Shown: positions 10,475 to 21,852, counted from the first letter of the stretch. The stretch is 64,000 bases of DNA from Bathynomus jamesi (GCA_023014485.1 JAJOZX010002572.1:62001-126000), one strand, 5' to 3'. The notes: a model not told the origin generated them from the sequence alone. Translations and numbers: made by a program.

Positions 10475-10803
10475 CAGGGCCGGACTTTCACCTGCTGAGG
10501 CCCTAAGCTATATGAAATTTGAGGCCCTTCCTGCTGAGGCCCTAAGCTATATGAAATTTGAGGCCCTTCTCTAAAAAAATTTGGGTAAAAAAATTTAAAA
10601 TAATTATTACTATAATTATTATTTTTTATATTAATGTTAATGATAAAGAAAAAATAATATATATATATATATAATTTTTGATGAATTAGTGTTAAAGAAT
10701 AAAAACTAATGATAAAATAAAAATATATTTAAAAAAATGAGGCCCCCGAGGGTGTGTGGCCCTAAGCTATAGCTTATTTAGCTTATAGGTAAGTCCAGCA
10801 CTG
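10475..10803. mobile_element. hAT-type MITE with 8-bp target duplication
   Basis: Terminal inverted repeats CAGGGCCGGACTT and AAGTCCAGCACTG are flanked by the perfect 8-bp duplication TTTCTAGT (10467-10474 and 10804-10811), diagnostic of hAT-type insertion. It has no coding capacity. A 40-bp unit (CCTGCTGAGGCCCTAAGC...) is duplicated in tandem near the left end and partly repeated at the right. It interrupts the C-terminal coding part of the CR1 element. Confidence 0.93.
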
Positions 10804-12377
10804 TTTCTAGTCCTATTATACTGTGATATTTCGAAAAAGCTATCTCTATCTACGTTATCGAACCCATTCATAATTTTAAAAACCTGGATTAGATCACCCC
10901 TTAGCCTCCTAGTCTCGAGTGTAATCAATTTTAACTCCTTAAGCCTATCCTCGTACGATTTTGACCTAAGCGATGGAATCATCTTAGTTGCTCGTCTTTG
11001 AACTCTTTCGATTTTGTCTATATCTTTTCACATATGCGGATTCCAATATTGAATCGCGTACTCCAAATGGGGTCTAACTAATGATTTATAGGGAGGAACA
11101 ATACTATCGCGCGATTTGTACTCAAAATTCCGAGCTATAAAACCTAGCATTTTGTTCGCTTTTTTGACCACTGCTGTATTTTGTTTCGCCACTTTTAAAT
11201 CACCAGTGACTATAACTCCTAAATCTTTTTCCTGCTCTATGCTTGCTAACTCCTTCCCTGACATACTATACGCGAAATTGCAGTTACGCGAACCTAAATG
11301 TAAAATTTTGCACTCATCGACGTTAAATCTCATTTGCCATGTGACCGACCAATCTACGATTTTATTCAGATCCTCCTGGATTTTACTTCTATCTTCGTCA
11401 TTAATCGCCCTACCCCCAACTTCGTGTCATCCGCAAACTTTGAAACTGTACTGACTAGGCCGACATCTAAATCGTTAATATATATAAGAAAAATCAAGGG
11501 GCCCAATACAGAACCCTGAGGAACGCCGCTCGCTACATTAGCCCACACGACTCCGCTCCATCAACGACCATCGTCTGTTTCCTACCTCGCAACCACTTTT
11601 CTATCCAATTTATTACTACACCCCTGATTCCATGAGCCTTAGTTTTTTTCAATGAGTATTTTGTGCGGTACGATGTCAAACGCTTTTTGAAAATCTAGAT
11701 ACACTAGATCTACCGCCCGATGACTATCGTAAACTTCAATCACGCTTTGAAAAAATTCTAAAAGATTAGTTTCGCAAGATTTGTTTCGCCTAAAACCGTG
11801 CTGCGTATTTCTAACCAAGTTATGCAATTCTAAGTGTTCGACTTTACGATCCCTAATTATTGATTCCAGTAGCTTACCTACAACAGACGTTAAACTGATT
11901 GGCCTATAATTTCCCGCTGCACCTTTATCGCCTTTCTTAAAGATAGGTGTTACATTTGCTAACTTGGAATTATCTGGTACGCACCCCTCAGAAATAGACG
12001 CATTAAAAATCTTTGTTAGCGGCACAACAATGCTTTCTTTTAATTCTTTTAGTTGTATGGGATATATGGAATCCTGCCCCGGTGATTTTACGCATTTTCA
12101 TTTTATCAATATGCGTATTACCTCCCTCTCGCTAACCACAATATTATCCAAAGTATTACCATTATCAAAAGGTATTATGTCTATGACCGTAGGGATATTC
12201 GTTACATCTTCTATAGTAAAATCTGACGTAAAAAATTCGCTTAGCAGGGTAGCCATTTGCTTGTTTTTCAGAAATTAGCTCTCCGTTAAAATTTTTCAAC
12301 GGCCCCAAGACACTCTTTACTGGATTCCCTTTTATTGACGTATTGAAATAATCGCTTGGGGTTTTCTTTACCGTCAC
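10767..12377 (-). pseudogene. CR1 ORF2 reverse transcriptase region, broken
   Basis: Pieces in order: 12165-12377; 11639-12025 (NYRPISLTSVVGKLLES, LDFQKAFDIVPH); 11366-11548 ([20 protein letters not shown] then KFADDTKLG, the catalytic box); 11028-11333 (YKSLVRPHLEYAIQYW); and 10767-10982. They match, in order, the intact RT at 14935-16902. Several frameshifts and a deletion separate them. Confidence 0.88.
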
Positions 12378-12763
12378 GAACTATGGAGATTTGAAAATCG
12401 CGTTTGAACTTTTTTATTACACTTTTCGCTTCACGCCTTAGAGATATGTAGTTGTTTCGTAACCACATATTGTCTTTATCGCACTTATGTAGCCTATAAG
12501 CACTATCTCCACTCTTTATAATATCTCCTACTCTAGAAGTAAATCACAAGGGCTTGTTGTTTACTTTTGGGTGCTTAATCTTGTACGGTACACCTTCCTC
12601 ATTTATAGTCTTACATACTGTTTCAAACGATTCCCACATTTGTTTTGCGTTGGAACTCCCCCATTACTTTCCCAATTGACGTATGACAATTCATTTCGAA
12701 ATTTACAAAAGTCTGCGTGCTCGAAGTTAGGAATTTTAGTCGAGTTAGCTAGTTTCGAGTGAC

Positions 12764-13415
12764 TTACTGAGAGGACAACTCTACCATATTGTGATCGCTA
12801 TTGCTTAACGGTTCTATTACTTGAAGATCCGTGATTAGCCTATCATCCGTAGTTATTACTAAATCTAAAATACTGTCCAACCTCGTAGGTTCCCCAACTT
12901 TTTTAATAAGAAAGCTATCCTCGAGAAAATTAACTAAACATCTACCTTCCGCGTCTCCCTGCATTGTATCGTAATTCACGTTGGCGCAATTAAAGTCACC
13001 CGTAACTAAGGCCTGCTCACTACCTATTATTCTCTTTAGTTCACAATACAACGCTTCGTCCGTATCAGCTGTTTGATTAGGGGGGCCTATCTATAACCGC
13101 AACAAGTTTGAAATCGTTCAATTTAAGTTCTGCTATAGTCGAATCTATCGGTTCTGGAATTCTGTGCTTTAGTTCTATAAAGTTCGTAATATTATCTTTG
13201 ATATACAACATAACACCGCCTCCTCGCCTACCTATTCTGTTTTTAACAAAAAGTCTATAACTTCTAATTTGATACTCCCCTACAAAGTCACGTGTTTCAG
13301 TGCTAAGCCACGATTCATTTATCGCAATTAAATCATAGTCTTTACAAGCAATTAAATAAAAAAATTCGTTTATTTTATTTTGTACGCTACGAGCATTTAA
13401 GGATAGAACCTTCAA
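12764..13415 (-). pseudogene. CR1 ORF2 AP endonuclease region, broken
   Basis: MKVLSLNARSVQNKINEF at the start, INESWL, and in the second piece LVTGDFNCANVNYD and SDHNMVEL are the metal-binding and catalytic motifs of the APE-type endonuclease of LINEs. One frame change occurs near 13060. It would nick target DNA for target-primed reverse transcription. Confidence 0.88.
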
Positions 13416-13465
13416 ATTGTTTGTAACTGCGATACCTTCGCGAGAGCAGGGGAAATTTGAGGAAA

Positions 13466-14080
13466 TTACGCCGGGACCGTTCGAGTTACGGCAGCCTGAA
13501 AAGAAGAGACAGTATTATGAAATAGTCTTTCTAAATGCGCAGCTCCAACGCCATTAAGATGATGTCCATCTCCAAGGAACAAGTCCCTCCTGCCGTAGAA
13601 ACTGTTCCAAAAATTCGCAAAATGCTCTCCTTCCTGTTGGCAAAGAGACTTTGGGTTATTGTTGATATAGGTCGACTTGCTGTAGAAATCGCTACGTTGG
13701 ATAATTCGAGGAAGTATACCTGTTAAAACGGTCTTATTAGTTTTTTCCTTTAGTCGCTCTAGTAAGTCCCTGTACCTGGCCAGCAGCTCTTCCGATCTAG
13801 AATTTAAAACGTTATTAGTACCGACATGAATAACATACGTTGTGTCCTCAGAGGTTCCGTCTGTAAAATGGTCAACACTATTAGTTATATCCTCTACCCT
13901 TGCACCAGGGTAGCAGTAACGGCGCCTACGACGAGGGTTTCTCCCACAGAATTCCTCGAGCTGCCCTCGAATAATGGAATCGCCAACGAGTCGTATTTCC
14001 GGTTCATCAGCATCTTCGAAACCTAAAACAGAAAACTTATTATTTGTTATTACTGGTAGACAAGTCTTAGGTTTTCTCAA
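13466..14080 (-). CDS. CR1 ORF1 with SGNH/GDSL esterase domain
   Basis: 204-aa open frame. The SGNH blocks are visible: LVGDSIIRG (nucleophile Ser), VIHVGTNNV (Asn block), and DGHHLNGVGAAHL (catalytic Asp and His). Such esterase-like ORF1 proteins are known from the CR1 group of LINEs, where their role in the ribonucleoprotein is unclear. The ATG (MRKPKTC) lies about 50 bp downstream of the ORF2-like endonuclease's partner strand start region and gives the longest frame. Unlike ORF2 of the same copy, this frame is uninterrupted. Confidence 0.8.
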   Translation of the reverse strand: MRKPKTCLPVITNNKFSVLGFEDADEPEIRLVGDSIIRGQLEEFCGRNPRRRRRYCYPGARVEDITNSVDHFTDGTSEDTTYVIHVGTNNVLNSRSEELLARYRDLLERLKEKTNKTVLTGILPRIIQRSDFYSKSTYINNNPKSLCQQEGEHFANFWNSFYGRRDLFLGDGHHLNGVGAAHLERLFHNTVSSFQAAVTRTVPA

Positions 14081-14089
14081 TGGGTTCTA

Positions 14090-14342
14090 TCTAATACAAA
14101 GATATTGCAAGAAATCTCCACTGATAACCTTCCTATGAACCAGCCAGATCTAACGCCAAATGCTTCATGTACCGATTTATTTGATAGTTGTATAATCTCT
14201 TGTATATCCGTCAAATATGAATAATGCAAAAGTTTCGGAACAGTGTAATGTACCTTCATCAGTTAAATCCAGTTCATTGTCAACACAAGGAAAAAGCTGT
14301 CTCAAAAATTCTGAGAGTAATCATAACATTGTTTGCAATGAT
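14090..14342 (+). pseudogene. gene D1b: middle part of a PPP1R15-like gene
   Basis: Plus-strand sequence homologous to D3 (minus strand, 62966-63180). Shared protein-level segments are VSEQC.VPSS, KSSSLS and KSCLKN. Relative to D3 one base is missing just before the shared MNN segment, so the frame is broken. A CR1 element interrupts it at 14343, and the reading continues at 16858 with ESDFG.DDR.SVDKI. The neighbouring LINEs are all on the opposite strand. Confidence 0.55.
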
Positions 14343-16857
14343 CTACAGAAGATCTACAGAAGCTAAGGCTAACAAAGACCCTAAGATCCACTCTAAGGTT
14401 AGCCCGAGAGAAAGGAAAGAGTAGGGGTTAAGAGAAGAGAAGAGAATAAGGGGTTAAGTAAGAAGCAACACCTATCACTCGTGGGTTAACATTCATTCAG
14501 AAAAGAGAAAAAAGATTCACCATCATCATCCGCCGGCCACTGCCGACAAGTCAGAAAATAGTCGGAGAGAATAGGAGAGGGGTGAAAGATGAAAAGAAGT
14601 AAAATAAGAACGCTTACAAACCATGCAACACAGTCTTAACTCACTGCCATACCGTGCAAACTACAAACATGCAAGTAGAGAGAGTTACAGACATGCAAAG
14701 TGAGATAAGAAAAAAAAAAAAAAAGAGTAGGTACAGTTAAACAAAAAGTGGGTTAGTTTACGCTACGAGCTACATCTACGTTCATGTTAGTCTAATCTTT
14801 TTTTTTTTTTTTTTTTTAAATAATTTTATTGCTGGCATCACACGCTGGCATGTCACAAGCTGGCATTCATCGTCAACAGACTCATCCTCGAGCACCACCA
14901 CCAGAGCTCCTGTTGTTAACTTTCTTTTTTAATTCTAAACAACGTTAATATTTTTGAAATGTCTGTCAAGACGGTTCTTAAACACATTAACGCTGGTAGA
15001 ATGAACGACTGACGCGGGAAGATTATTCCATTTATCAATTACTTTAAACGTAAAGAAGTTTTTAGCGATATTAGTAATGAAACGTCTGCCACGCAACTTA
15101 AATCCGTTATTGCGAGTATTACTATTATCGAAAGTGAACAATTTATCAAAATTTACGTTATCGACGTTATTGACGATTTTGAAAACTTCAATAAGCTCCC
15201 CCCTTAATCTTCTAGTTGCGAGTGAATACAAGTCTAACTCTTTAATCCTATTTTCATAAGGCTTATTGCGCAATGACGGAATAAGTTTCGTGGCACGACG
15301 CTGAACCCTTTCTAACCTATCAATATCCTCACGCAAGTACGGGCACCAAAACTGAACTGCATATTCTAAATGAGGCCTGACTAGGGACTTGTAAAGGGGC
15401 AATATAATATCCTTCGATTTAAATTCGAAATTACGCGCTATGAAGCCTAACATCCTATTAGCTTTTGCGCAAGACTCCAGGCACTGGTTCCTAACCTTTA
15501 AATCTTTAGTTACGCGTACGCCTAAATCTACTTCCTCGTCAACGCTCGCTAACTCCCTATCATCCATCGTGTACGCGTAATTATTGTTGCGAGAACCTAT
15601 ATGCAAAACTTTACATTTATCTACGTTAAATTGCATCTGCCACTTATCCGTCCACTCCATAATCCTATTTACATCGTCTTGGATCCTATTTCTATCGTCC
15701 TCGTTAACAACCTTCCCGCCTATTTTAGTATCGTCCGCGAATTTTGAAACGTTACTAGTCAATCCTACATCTATGTCGTTAATGTAAATTACGAATAACA
15801 ATGGGCCTAACACTGAACCCTGTGGGACACCGCTACCTACCTCTAACCACCCCGATTCACTACCATTAACTACGACCCTCTGTCTCCTAGCACGAAGCCA
15901 TTCTTCTAACCAGTTAGCTACCTGACCGCGTATACCGTGCGCTTTAACCTTCGCAATTAGTCTCCTATGCGGAACTGTATCGAACGCCTTTTTAAAATCT
16001 AAATAAATAACGTCCGCTGCCCTATGCCTATCGTATTCGCGCACTATTTCGTTATAAAATTCTAACAAATTAGTTAAACAAGACCTATGGCGTCGAAACC
16101 CGTGCTGACTACTATTAATCAAACCCCTACTTTCTAAGTGATCGATGATACGATCCCTAACTACGGATTCCAAAAGTTTACCGACAATTGACGTTAAGCT
16201 AATGGGCCTATAATTGTTAGCTACCGCGCGGTCGCCTTTTTTAAAAATAGGCGTGACGTTAGCTAATTTGAAGTCTTCAGGAATAATCCCCGTTTCGAGT
16301 GACTGATTAAAAATCTTCGCTAAGGGGCCTACGATAACGTCTTTCAAATCTTTCAAATGTCTAGGATAAAAAGCGTCAGGGCCTGGAGCCTTGCTAACTT
16401 TTAGCCTATCGATATAATGCGCAATCTCAGCCTCGTAAACAGTTATTTCATCTAAAATAGTCTCGCTACTAAATGGAACGATATCGTCAACGTCGGGGAC
16501 ATTATTTACGTCCTCTACGGTAAAAACTGTCGCAAAAAAGTTATTGAAAATACCCGCCATCGCCTGAGCGTCAGAAGCCAAAGCGCCATTTACATCCACT
16601 AGAGGGCCTATGTTATCCTTTACCGGCTTACGATTATTTACGTATTCAAAAAACTTTTTTGGATTATGTTTACTATCCGCAGCTATAACTATCTCTAAAT
16701 TACGCTTGGCATTCCTAACTGATCTTTTAACCTGACGTCTAAGCTCGATATATCTATTAAAGTTAGCTACCTGGCCATTGCGCTTGTTAAGTCTATACGC
16801 TCTATTACGCTCGTTTATGAACTCGCCTACTTCCCTAGTCCACCACTTCGGCCTACC
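14343..16857 (-). mobile_element. CR1 LINE, 5' truncated, RT open
   Basis: Inserted into gene D1b with a short flanking duplication TGAT (14339-14342 and 16858-16861); the D3 copy shows the empty site. It starts within ORF2 (the endonuclease is missing) and keeps the complete RT and C-terminal frame plus a long 3' UTR (14343-14934) containing A-rich and T-rich runs. The 3' terminus shares AACAAAGA.CCTA.GATCCACTC with the CR1 at 10141, marking the family's 3' end. Confidence 0.9.
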
Positions 16858-16902
16858 TGATGAAAGTGACTTTGGAATTGATGATAGAAATAGCGTTGAC
16901 AA
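14935..16902 (-). CDS. CR1 reverse transcriptase, uninterrupted
   Basis: 655 residues without a stop. RT motifs in order: NYRPISLTSIVGKLLES, VIYLDFKKAFDTVPH (first catalytic Asp), [31 protein letters not shown] (catalytic DD), and KSLVRPHLEYAVQFW in the thumb and C-terminal part. The annotated ATG at 16902 lies in flanking gene D sequence; element sequence begins at 16857, so the first 15 or so residues are not part of the protein. Without the endonuclease and promoter it cannot be autonomous. The open frame suggests a recent insertion. Confidence 0.9.
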   Translation of the reverse strand: MSTLFLSSIPKSLSSGRPKWWTREVGEFINERNRAYRLNKRNGQVANFNRYIELRRQVKRSVRNAKRNLEIVIAADSKHNPKKFFEYVNNRKPVKDNIGPLVDVNGALASDAQAMAGIFNNFFATVFTVEDVNNVPDVDDIVPFSSETILDEITVYEAEIAHYIDRLKVSKAPGPDAFYPRHLKDLKDVIVGPLAKIFNQSLETGIIPEDFKLANVTPIFKKGDRAVANNYRPISLTSIVGKLLESVVRDRIIDHLESRGLINSSQHGFRRHRSCLTNLLEFYNEIVREYDRHRAADVIYLDFKKAFDTVPHRRLIAKVKAHGIRGQVANWLEEWLRARRQRVVVNGSESGWLEVGSGVPQGSVLGPLLFVIYINDIDVGLTSNVSKFADDTKIGGKVVNEDDRNRIQDDVNRIMEWTDKWQMQFNVDKCKVLHIGSRNNNYAYTMDDRELASVDEEVDLGVRVTKDLKVRNQCLESCAKANRMLGFIARNFEFKSKDIILPLYKSLVRPHLEYAVQFWCPYLREDIDRLERVQRRATKLIPSLRNKPYENRIKELDLYSLATRRLRGELIEVFKIVNNVDNVNFDKLFTFDNSNTRNNGFKLRGRRFITNIAKNFFTFKVIDKWNNLPASVVHSTSVNVFKNRLDRHFKNINVV

Positions 16903-17260
16903 AATTGAAGAAGAGTTAAAAATCGTGAACCAAAGGTGGAATAATGAAATTGAAAAAGATCGGATTGTAAGTACGTCACCAAAAGTTAAATTCTGTGATA
17001 ATGTTTGAACTTATCCCGTTGTTGATTGCTGTAGAAGGGGTCCTTGGGAAGAGTGCGCCCGGGACAGAATAAGATTTCAGAGACGAAGAAACTGAATCTA
17101 GTTTAAACCCTGTATTAAATCCTGAACATCGATGGAAAGTAATTAGAATGATTTCTTTTCATTTATTTTTGTTATATTTTAAATATCCCACTTTTTTCAT
17201 TACCTATTGGACTCTATTGTATGAAGCTTATAAATGTTTTGGAATTTATTATCGCTAAAG
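16858..17260 (+). pseudogene. gene D1b: PP1-binding C-terminal domain of a PPP1R15-like protein
   Basis: Resumes gene D after the CR1 insertion. It encodes the PP1-docking RVxF-type motif KVKF at 16982-16993, followed after an in-frame TGA (17006-17008) by RGPWEECARDR.RFQRR. This matches the PPP1R15 (GADD34/CReP) C-terminal pattern, including the Trp (17045-17047) that contacts G-actin and the Arg-rich helix. After a further frame change, LNP.LNPEHRWKV continues the family's L-x-P-x-L-x-P-x-H/F-R ending. In the family this domain recruits PP1 and actin to dephosphorylate eIF2alpha. Both breaks make this copy a pseudogene. Confidence 0.65.
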
Positions 17261-17529
17261 CAAACTGTTTGAGTAATTCCATTTGTGTACATTTACATTC
17301 TTTTAGACTAGTTAAAAATTTATTTTTTCGCAAAAAGTATGCTAGTTTTTAAGAATTTTAATCACCGTTGTACAATTGCGAAAAAAGTTCGTCAGAAACA
17401 AATAGCATTTAAAGTCAAAAGGTTATGAATTAGGAACTCTTGCATCTTTTGGTTTTAATAAAAATAGTGTACATTTTTCAAAATAAAACTAAAATGAATA
17501 GTGATTTTGGCTTATTTTGATATTATATA
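17261..17529. other. AT-rich spacer
   Basis: Non-coding, AT-rich sequence between the D1b relic and the mariner element. Probably former 3' flank of gene D. No repeat termini or RNA gene seen. Confidence 0.4.
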
Positions 17530-18745
17530 CAGGGTGTACATAAAGTCAGGATCTATTTTGTGAAGCACTTGGAAATTATATGGAATTCAATCATAAAATG
17601 ATAAAGTGGTAACATTTATTAAATAATTAAGAGTAGGATTCGACGTGACGCCCATCAGTATCCCTGCACAGCTCAAATCGTTCCGCAGCATTTCTAAACA
17701 CATTCTGGAGCATTTGCGGGGTTATGTTATCTGCAGCAGTTCGTATACGTGTACGTAAGTTTTCAAGACTCGTAATCTTCGTGTGATAGACGTGCGATTT
17801 GATAAAGCCCCATGCAAAGAAATCTAAAGGGGTTAAATCTGGTGATCTCGCTGGCCAAGGTCTGTTGCTTCCGCGTCCGATCCAGCGATTTGGAAAACGT
17901 CCATTTAGATAATCCTGAACAATTTTGGCATAGTGACAAGGAGCACCATCATGTTGATAGACGACGGTACTAACAATCCTATCCCCAATCAGCTGAGGTT
18001 CAAGGAATTGCTGTAACATGTCCAGATAAATAAGCCCGTAACTGTAGCTTCAGCAAAGAAAAAAGGACCATAAACCTTAGATTTTGTTAAACCCATCCAG
18101 ACATTAACTTTAAGTGAGTCTCTTTCCCAATTTTGGACGAAATCATTCGGTCTTTCATCTGCCCAAATTCGACAGTTATGGCGATTTACTTTTCCACACG
18201 TATGGAAAGTGGCTTCATCACTAAAGAGAATGTTGTCCATTAAATTATCACTCCAGATTTGTTCTACGAGATCAGCACACACAGCACTTCGTCGAGGGAA
18301 ATCTTCCTCATGTAAATCATGTAAAACCTGCAAATGATAGCTTTTCTTCTGCAAATTAACTTTCAGAATTTTGTGCACAGATGACGTCGGGAGGCCGAGT
18401 CTGTGTGATGCAGCACGAACGGACGTACGTGGCTCCTCAGTGATAATTCCGCGTACTGCATTCACGGTAAGATCTGACATACACGATCGTCCTGATCTTG
18501 CTTCATCATTTACAGATCCCGTTCGTTTAAATTTGTTCACCAATTTTCGTATTGTCTTGTCTATTGGCCCCGGCTTATGAAATCTCCTTCTAAACTTCTC
18601 TCTGATGTCATTGTATTTCTTTCCTTCGATTCGCCAAATTACTATTGCGACACGCTCTTCTGTATTCATTCTAAGGACTTCTGAAAAGAAAAATAGAAAA
18701 AAATAATTATTTCACAAAAATAGATCCTGACTTTATGTACACCCT
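17530..18745 (-). mobile_element. mariner-type transposon (family 1)
   Basis: TIRs of about 26 bp: CAGGGTGTACATAAAGTCAG at the left and its complement at the right (GTACACCCTA), with TA on both sides from a TATATA context. It carries one transposase gene in two overlapping frames. About 1.2 kb, the normal size for an autonomous IS630-Tc1-mariner element. Confidence 0.93.
17627..18669 (-). pseudogene. mariner transposase, one frameshift
   Basis: N-terminal frame 17989-18669 has the paired helix-turn-helix DNA-binding region (IWRIEGKKYNDIREKF; RAASHRLGLPTSSVHKIL) and the first catalytic Asp in FSDEATFH. The C-terminal frame 17627-18019 has the second Asp in YQHDGAPCHY and the third in RSPDLTPLDFF. 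Counting gives 37 residues from the second Asp to the Asp of SPD (DD37D-type spacing). The two frames overlap at 17989-18019, so a single indel inactivates the gene. Confidence 0.92.
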
Positions 18746-18889
18746 ATATATTTATTTTTCGGCAAGCTTTTTATTGCTGCAACCTTACCTTTCATTTGAA
18801 ATTATGTAGGTTTCCAGTTCATGTATATATACACCCCAATTAATGACAATATTAATAGCCTTTAATTCACTTAGATAACATGTTATGCT

Positions 18890-21265
18890 AGTTCCATAGA
18901 TCGAATGCCATAGTTGCGGGTGACTTCAACATCAATTTGCAATCTGAAGCAATCTTCATAAATTTTTAAACTTAATGAATTCTTTCTAGCTTAGTCACAC
19001 TATTACCAAACCCCCTCGAATCTGCATCTATGATAATCAAATAACAGAATCTACGATTGATAATATACTTGTAAATAGCAATGCCCTCGTAAATTCTTGA
19101 ATTATAACCACAAACATCAGTGATCATTTTCCTGCTTAAGCTATATGCAACATTGTTCAGGTTAAAACAACTAAATGATTCCAGAATATTCTGAGAGATT
19201 AACAAAAGAAAATTTATTGGGGCTGTAGAAAATATTCGATTTGACTGTGACGAACTTATGAATGACCCAGATCATATGTTTCAGTTCTTCTATGACACCT
19301 TATTCCATAATTTTAATATTTGCTTTCCTTTAAGGAAAAAAACAGTTTCGCCCAAAAGTATCGCAAATCCATGGATCACTCCAGAAATTATCACTTCAAT
19401 AAAGAGCAGAGATAAATTATTCAAATTGCAATTACAAAACAAAATTCCTAAAGTAAAATATACTCAGTACAGAAACAAATTAACTAAAATAATCAAAATT
19501 GTAAAATATAACTATTATAACAATCAATTTTCCAAACATAAAAGAGACAGGAAAAAGATTCGGACAATCATAAACAGGCTTCTTGGAAACCAAATTAAGA
19601 AAAATTCAGGAGAGAAATTAAATGTTGATAATAAAGAAATTACTGATGATACTTCTATGGCAGACTCTTTAAATATACATTTTACTTCAAGAGCGGATAA
19701 GCTTCGTTCACAGTTACTAAATAATGATTACTCACCTCTAGAATATATGCCACCAAGCCCACTATATTTATTTTCTTTTGTTCCTGCTACCTCTACTGAG
19801 GTACGGAATATTGTTGGTAAGTTAAAAATACAAAAAATAACATTCATAACATTCCTGTACCTACTGTATATTGAAACTTAAGATATCTGTAACTTTGGCT
19901 AAAATTATTAATTAAAGTATTTCCAAACGAATATTCCAATGAATGCTAAAAAGTGGTTGTATAACAACCAGTTTTTAAAGAGGGTGATCCTGCACTAGCA
20001 ACAAATTACAGACCGAGTGTTCATTTTCAGTGTTCAGCAAACTTTTTGAAAAAAATGTAAAAAGTAGAATGCAGCGATATTTAGAATCCTACAATTTATT
20101 ATCTCCAAATCAATATAGTTTCCGTAATAATAAGACAACGGAAGTGGTTATTTTAAATCTGGGAAATTGCAAATACCGCTAAAGAGAACAAAGAAATAAT
20201 GATACCAATATTTATGGATTTGAGTAAGGTGTTTGATGTAATAAATCATAATATTCTATATAAATTATATTGTTATGGCTTTAGAGGAGCAATCAGTAAT
20301 TGGTTTGAAAGTTATTTGTCCAATAGATATCATTTTGTATCAGTAAATAAGGATTGTTCACCTAAAGCGCTTGTCAAACATGGTGTGTCACAGGGCTCAG
20401 TTCTGGGTCCACTGTTATTTTTATTGTATATAAATGACCTTCCACGCCCATCTGATATACTGAACTTCATAATGTTTGCAGATGATACAACTGTCTTTTT
20501 CTTGCAAAGATGTTAATTCAGCTAAGATTATATTTAATTCAGAATTCATCAGTGTAATAAAATGGTTTACCACCAATAAACTCTTCCTAAATACCAGTAA
20601 AACAAATTTCATGATTTTACTAACAAAAGAAATTTATATCTTGATGAACTTAATGAAATCGCTATAAAGGAGTGTACTGTAAAAAAATTTCGTGGTGTAA
20701 TGCTAGATAAGAATTTGCAATGGAGTGATCATTTAAATTATATGGCGAAAAAGATTTCAAGGAGCGTTGCTATAATGTTTAAACTTAAAAATGTAGCCCC
20801 TAAACAGGTTTTATTGACTCTTTATCATACTCTTGTTCTTCCTTATATAACGTACTACACCCTTGTTGGGGAAACTCCGCTAACAACGCATTAAACGGTA
20901 TCTTTGTCATCCGAAAGGATCAATAAGGTTATTTATCTGTTGGCAATTTCCTTGATCACTCTAGTGCATTATTTAAAGAGGTAAAACTAATAAAGCTTAA
21001 TGATGTAATCAAACTGGCACTTTTTATTTACAATGGGTAAATAGATATTTTGTAATTAAGAAATCCACTCGTATCAGACCAGAAATAGATCAAAGCTTGT
21101 TATACCTCAGTTGTCTTCATCTCAAAAACCACCCATTTTCATTGGATTGAAACTATGGTCTGACTTAATTGCCAATATAAAAAATATTGTGAATGTAAAT
21201 TTGTTTATGTTACAACGGACTTTTACCCGAATGTCAGTTACACACAAATCGCCAATAAAAAAATG
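18890..21265 (+). mobile_element. jockey-like LINE fragment, degenerate
   Basis: Plus-strand relic. It begins with an endonuclease segment (VAGDFNIN at about 18915) and SDHFPA, then a linker with NPWITPEI (19258-19881), then RT motifs: [32 protein letters not shown] and MFADDTTVF (20199-20516), and a thumb segment with LGVMLDK-like and HLNYMAKKISRSVAIM sequences (20700-20894). Multiple frameshifts. The 3' end is A-rich near 21260. The 5' end is truncated. Confidence 0.85.
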
Positions 21266-21436
21266 AATGAAAGAAATTTATGAAACCATGAAATTATTGA
21301 AAATTATTTTCATTAGTTATTCCTTAATTGATAGCTTCAGAGAACGGAAGTTCTTAAAGAAAATACGATATAGAAAAAGTAGGAGTAACAATTAAATTCA
21401 AATTTGGATTTCGGTGCTGCTAAAATATAAAAATAG

Positions 21437-21439
<3 letters not shown>

Positions 21440-21474
<35 letters not shown>
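21440..21474. repeat. (TA)n microsatellite
   Basis: TA tract upstream of the tRNA-like fragment at 21503. Confidence 0.95.
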
Positions 21475-21481
<7 letters not shown>

Positions 21482-21499
21482 GGTTATAAAGATATACAA

Positions 21500-21560
21500 T
21501 GCATCATGGTGTAGTGGTCAGCATTGCTGAGAGAGATCAGGTTCGTGGGAGGAAAACAAA
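21500..21560 (+). repeat. degenerate tRNA-like fragment
   Basis: CATGGTGTAGTGGTCAGCAT resembles an A box with D arm, and AGGTTCGTGGGAGG a damaged B box. It probably derives from a tRNA-related SINE. Stems do not pair well enough to call a tRNA gene. Confidence 0.4.
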
Positions 21561-21774
21561 GGTTAACCAAGGTACTAATAATGTTTCGACTTTTTAATAT
21601 AATCTTTTTAATGTTCAGAGGTACCAAAAGTGTTATCTCATAAAACAAAATTACCCACTACATCTGTAAAATATCACATACTCGAGACCTCACTTATACC
21701 CAGCTGCCTACGCACACACCAGAAACTGGAAATGTATGAATTTCATAGTGCCAACAAAAGAAATTTATATCTTG

Positions 21775-21800
21775 CGAGAGAGAGAGAGAGAGAGAGAGAG
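21775..21800. repeat. (GA)n microsatellite
   Basis: GA dinucleotide tract upstream of gene A copy 2. Confidence 0.93.
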
Positions 21801-21852
21801 TTTATAGGACATGATCAGTGAAAAAGATTGTTGTTTATTAAAATGTTGAGGA

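Larger units (their letters stand above)
10141..14089 (-). mobile_element. CR1-type LINE, near full length, degenerate
   Basis: Order on the minus strand: ORF1 with SGNH-hydrolase motifs (13466-14080), AP endonuclease (13415 to about 12764), RT (about 12377-11366) and C-terminal domain (11333-10767), then a 3' UTR to 10141. A hAT-type MITE is inserted near the 3' end at 10475-10803. The ORF2 homology is spread over several frames, so the copy is inactive. It sits inside the D region. Confidence 0.88.
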
